NCBI GenBank assembly: GCA_027449005.1
Contig: DAIDML010000092.1
Location: forward strand, 1 to 6,622
DNA: 6,622 nt
Source of the DNA: Erysipelotrichaceae bacterium
GTDB lineage: Bacteria > Bacillota_I > Bacilli_A > Erysipelotrichales > Erysipelotrichaceae
Direction: 5' to 3'
Shown: one piece after another, positions 5,954 to 6,622 of the stretch
Layout of the letters: the number at the start of each line of letters is the position of its first letter
Numbering within the stretch: the stretch's first letter is position 1
Notes under the pieces: model-generated
Database searches by the model: none
The model's input: the letters and a program-made list of their open reading frames with translations, nothing else
Told to the model about the DNA's origin: nothing
Translations under genes and position numbers: made by a program

Positions 5954-6622
5954 ATGAATAATGTTTTATTTGCGTTTTTAATTACGCTGTTTGCTGGTTT
6001 AAGTACCGGTATTGGTAGCACCATTGCCTTCTTTGCGAAAACCACCAACACGAAGTTTTTATCCGTCTCATTAGGTTTCTCAGCTGGGGTGATGATTTAT
6101 GTCTCCATGGTTGAAATCTTCTTCAAAGCTGAAGCCAGTCTAGTCCTAGCCTTAGGTGAAACCTTAGGATCCTGGGTGAATGTACTCTCCTTCTTTGGGG
6201 GTATGTTATTGATTGCGATCATTGATAAACTCATTCCAAAGGCTGAAAATCCACATGAACTGCACAGTGTGGAAGACGCTGAGAATGAAAGTCTTAAGAA
6301 AGGCAATCTTATGCGCATGGGTTTGTTTACCGCATTAGCCATTGCCATCCATAACTTCCCTGAAGGGTTAGCCACTTTCATTGTCGCACTTGAAGAACCA
6401 GAACTGGCTATCCCTATCGCTATTGCGATTGCACTGCATAATATCCCCGAAGGGATTGCGGTTTCTGTTCCTATTTACTATGCAACAGGATCAAAAAGAA
6501 AGGCATTCTTCTATTCTTTCCTATCTGGTTTATCTGAACCTATTGGAGCCATTGTAGGCTATCTTATTCTCATGCCATTCCTCAATGATGTCGTCTTAGG
6601 GGTATTATTTGCCGGTGTAGCT
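5954..6622 (+). CDS. zupT: ZIP-family zinc/divalent metal transporter ZupT (C-terminus beyond window)
   Basis: The frame is open from ATG 5954 to the window end, 223 residues; the usual length is about 260-270, so some 40-50 residues are missing. ZupT takes up zinc and, with broader specificity, other divalent metals such as iron and manganese across the cytoplasmic membrane. The two metal-site motifs of the family are intact: HNFPEG (His133 to Gly138) and HNIPEG (His162 to Gly167), on adjacent helices. A further conserved Glu (Glu195, in SGLSEPIGA) is also present. A short His-containing loop (HELHSVED, from 101) lies between helices 3 and 4. The start has a GAAAGG ribosome site about seven bases upstream, and 16 bases separate it from the six-helix gene, so it is probably expressed from the promoter at 4638-4665. 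No zinc-responsive (Zur-like) operator was recognised, although the upstream palindrome could be regulatory. Confidence 0.95.
   Translation, partial: MNNVLFAFLITLFAGLSTGIGSTIAFFAKTTNTKFLSVSLGFSAGVMIYVSMVEIFFKAEASLVLALGETLGSWVNVLSFFGGMLLIAIIDKLIPKAENPHELHSVEDAENESLKKGNLMRMGLFTALAIAIHNFPEGLATFIVALEEPELAIPIAIAIALHNIPEGIAVSVPIYYATGSKRKAFFYSFLSGLSEPIGAIVGYLILMPFLNDVVLGVLFAGVA

Noticed and set aside
6097..6381. A 94-codon minus-strand open frame.
   Set aside because: It is antisense to zupT, whose conserved motifs fix the real frame.

Overview
The window looks like chromosomal DNA from a low-GC (roughly 40% by eye) member of the Bacillota. Shine-Dalgarno sites are AGGA/GAGG-type, tryptophan is read from TGG, and the protein families (PepF oligopeptidase, GntR-TrkA_C regulator, ZupT) fit that phylum. 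UGA is not read as tryptophan, which argues against Mycoplasma. The five stop codons visible are four TAA and one TAG. Placement below phylum, for example Erysipelotrichia or a relative, is only a guess. No phage, insertion sequence, CRISPR, rRNA or tRNA was seen, and coding density is very high.

Layout: the left two thirds is read on the minus strand. From a divergent promoter region at about 4577-4671 the minus strand carries a HAD-family hydrolase and then pepF, five bases apart and probably one operon, closed by an intrinsic terminator that overlaps the pepF stop codon (2079-2103). Immediately downstream a new promoter starts a second minus-strand unit. Its members are a GntR-type repressor with a C-terminal TrkA_C/RCK_C domain (the BusR architecture, whose characterised members bind c-di-AMP), a 178-residue circularly permuted papain-like (NlpC/P60 or YiiX-type) protein one base downstream, and an Atg22/UMF1-type MFS transporter that runs off the left edge. 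A separate promoter in front of the transporter is possible.

The plus-strand unit, from 4672 to the right edge, carries an unfamiliar protein with six membrane helices and a soluble C-terminal domain, followed 16 bases later by a ZupT-type zinc/divalent metal transporter cut by the window end.

Most of the window is ordinary housekeeping (peptide degradation, phosphatase, metal uptake). Three points deserve a second look. First, a BusR-like regulator is coupled to a papain-fold hydrolase and an MFS transporter instead of an osmolyte importer. Second, the soluble domain of the six-helix protein follows the same order of elements as the permuted papain fold next door, but appears to lack the catalytic cysteine. 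Third, the two genes without a usable Shine-Dalgarno site, gntR and the six-helix gene, both have TATAAT placed 6-7 bases before the ATG, which predicts leaderless or nearly leaderless transcripts. An 8-bp palindrome sits in the divergent promoter region. No clearly new multi-gene system can be claimed from the sequence alone.
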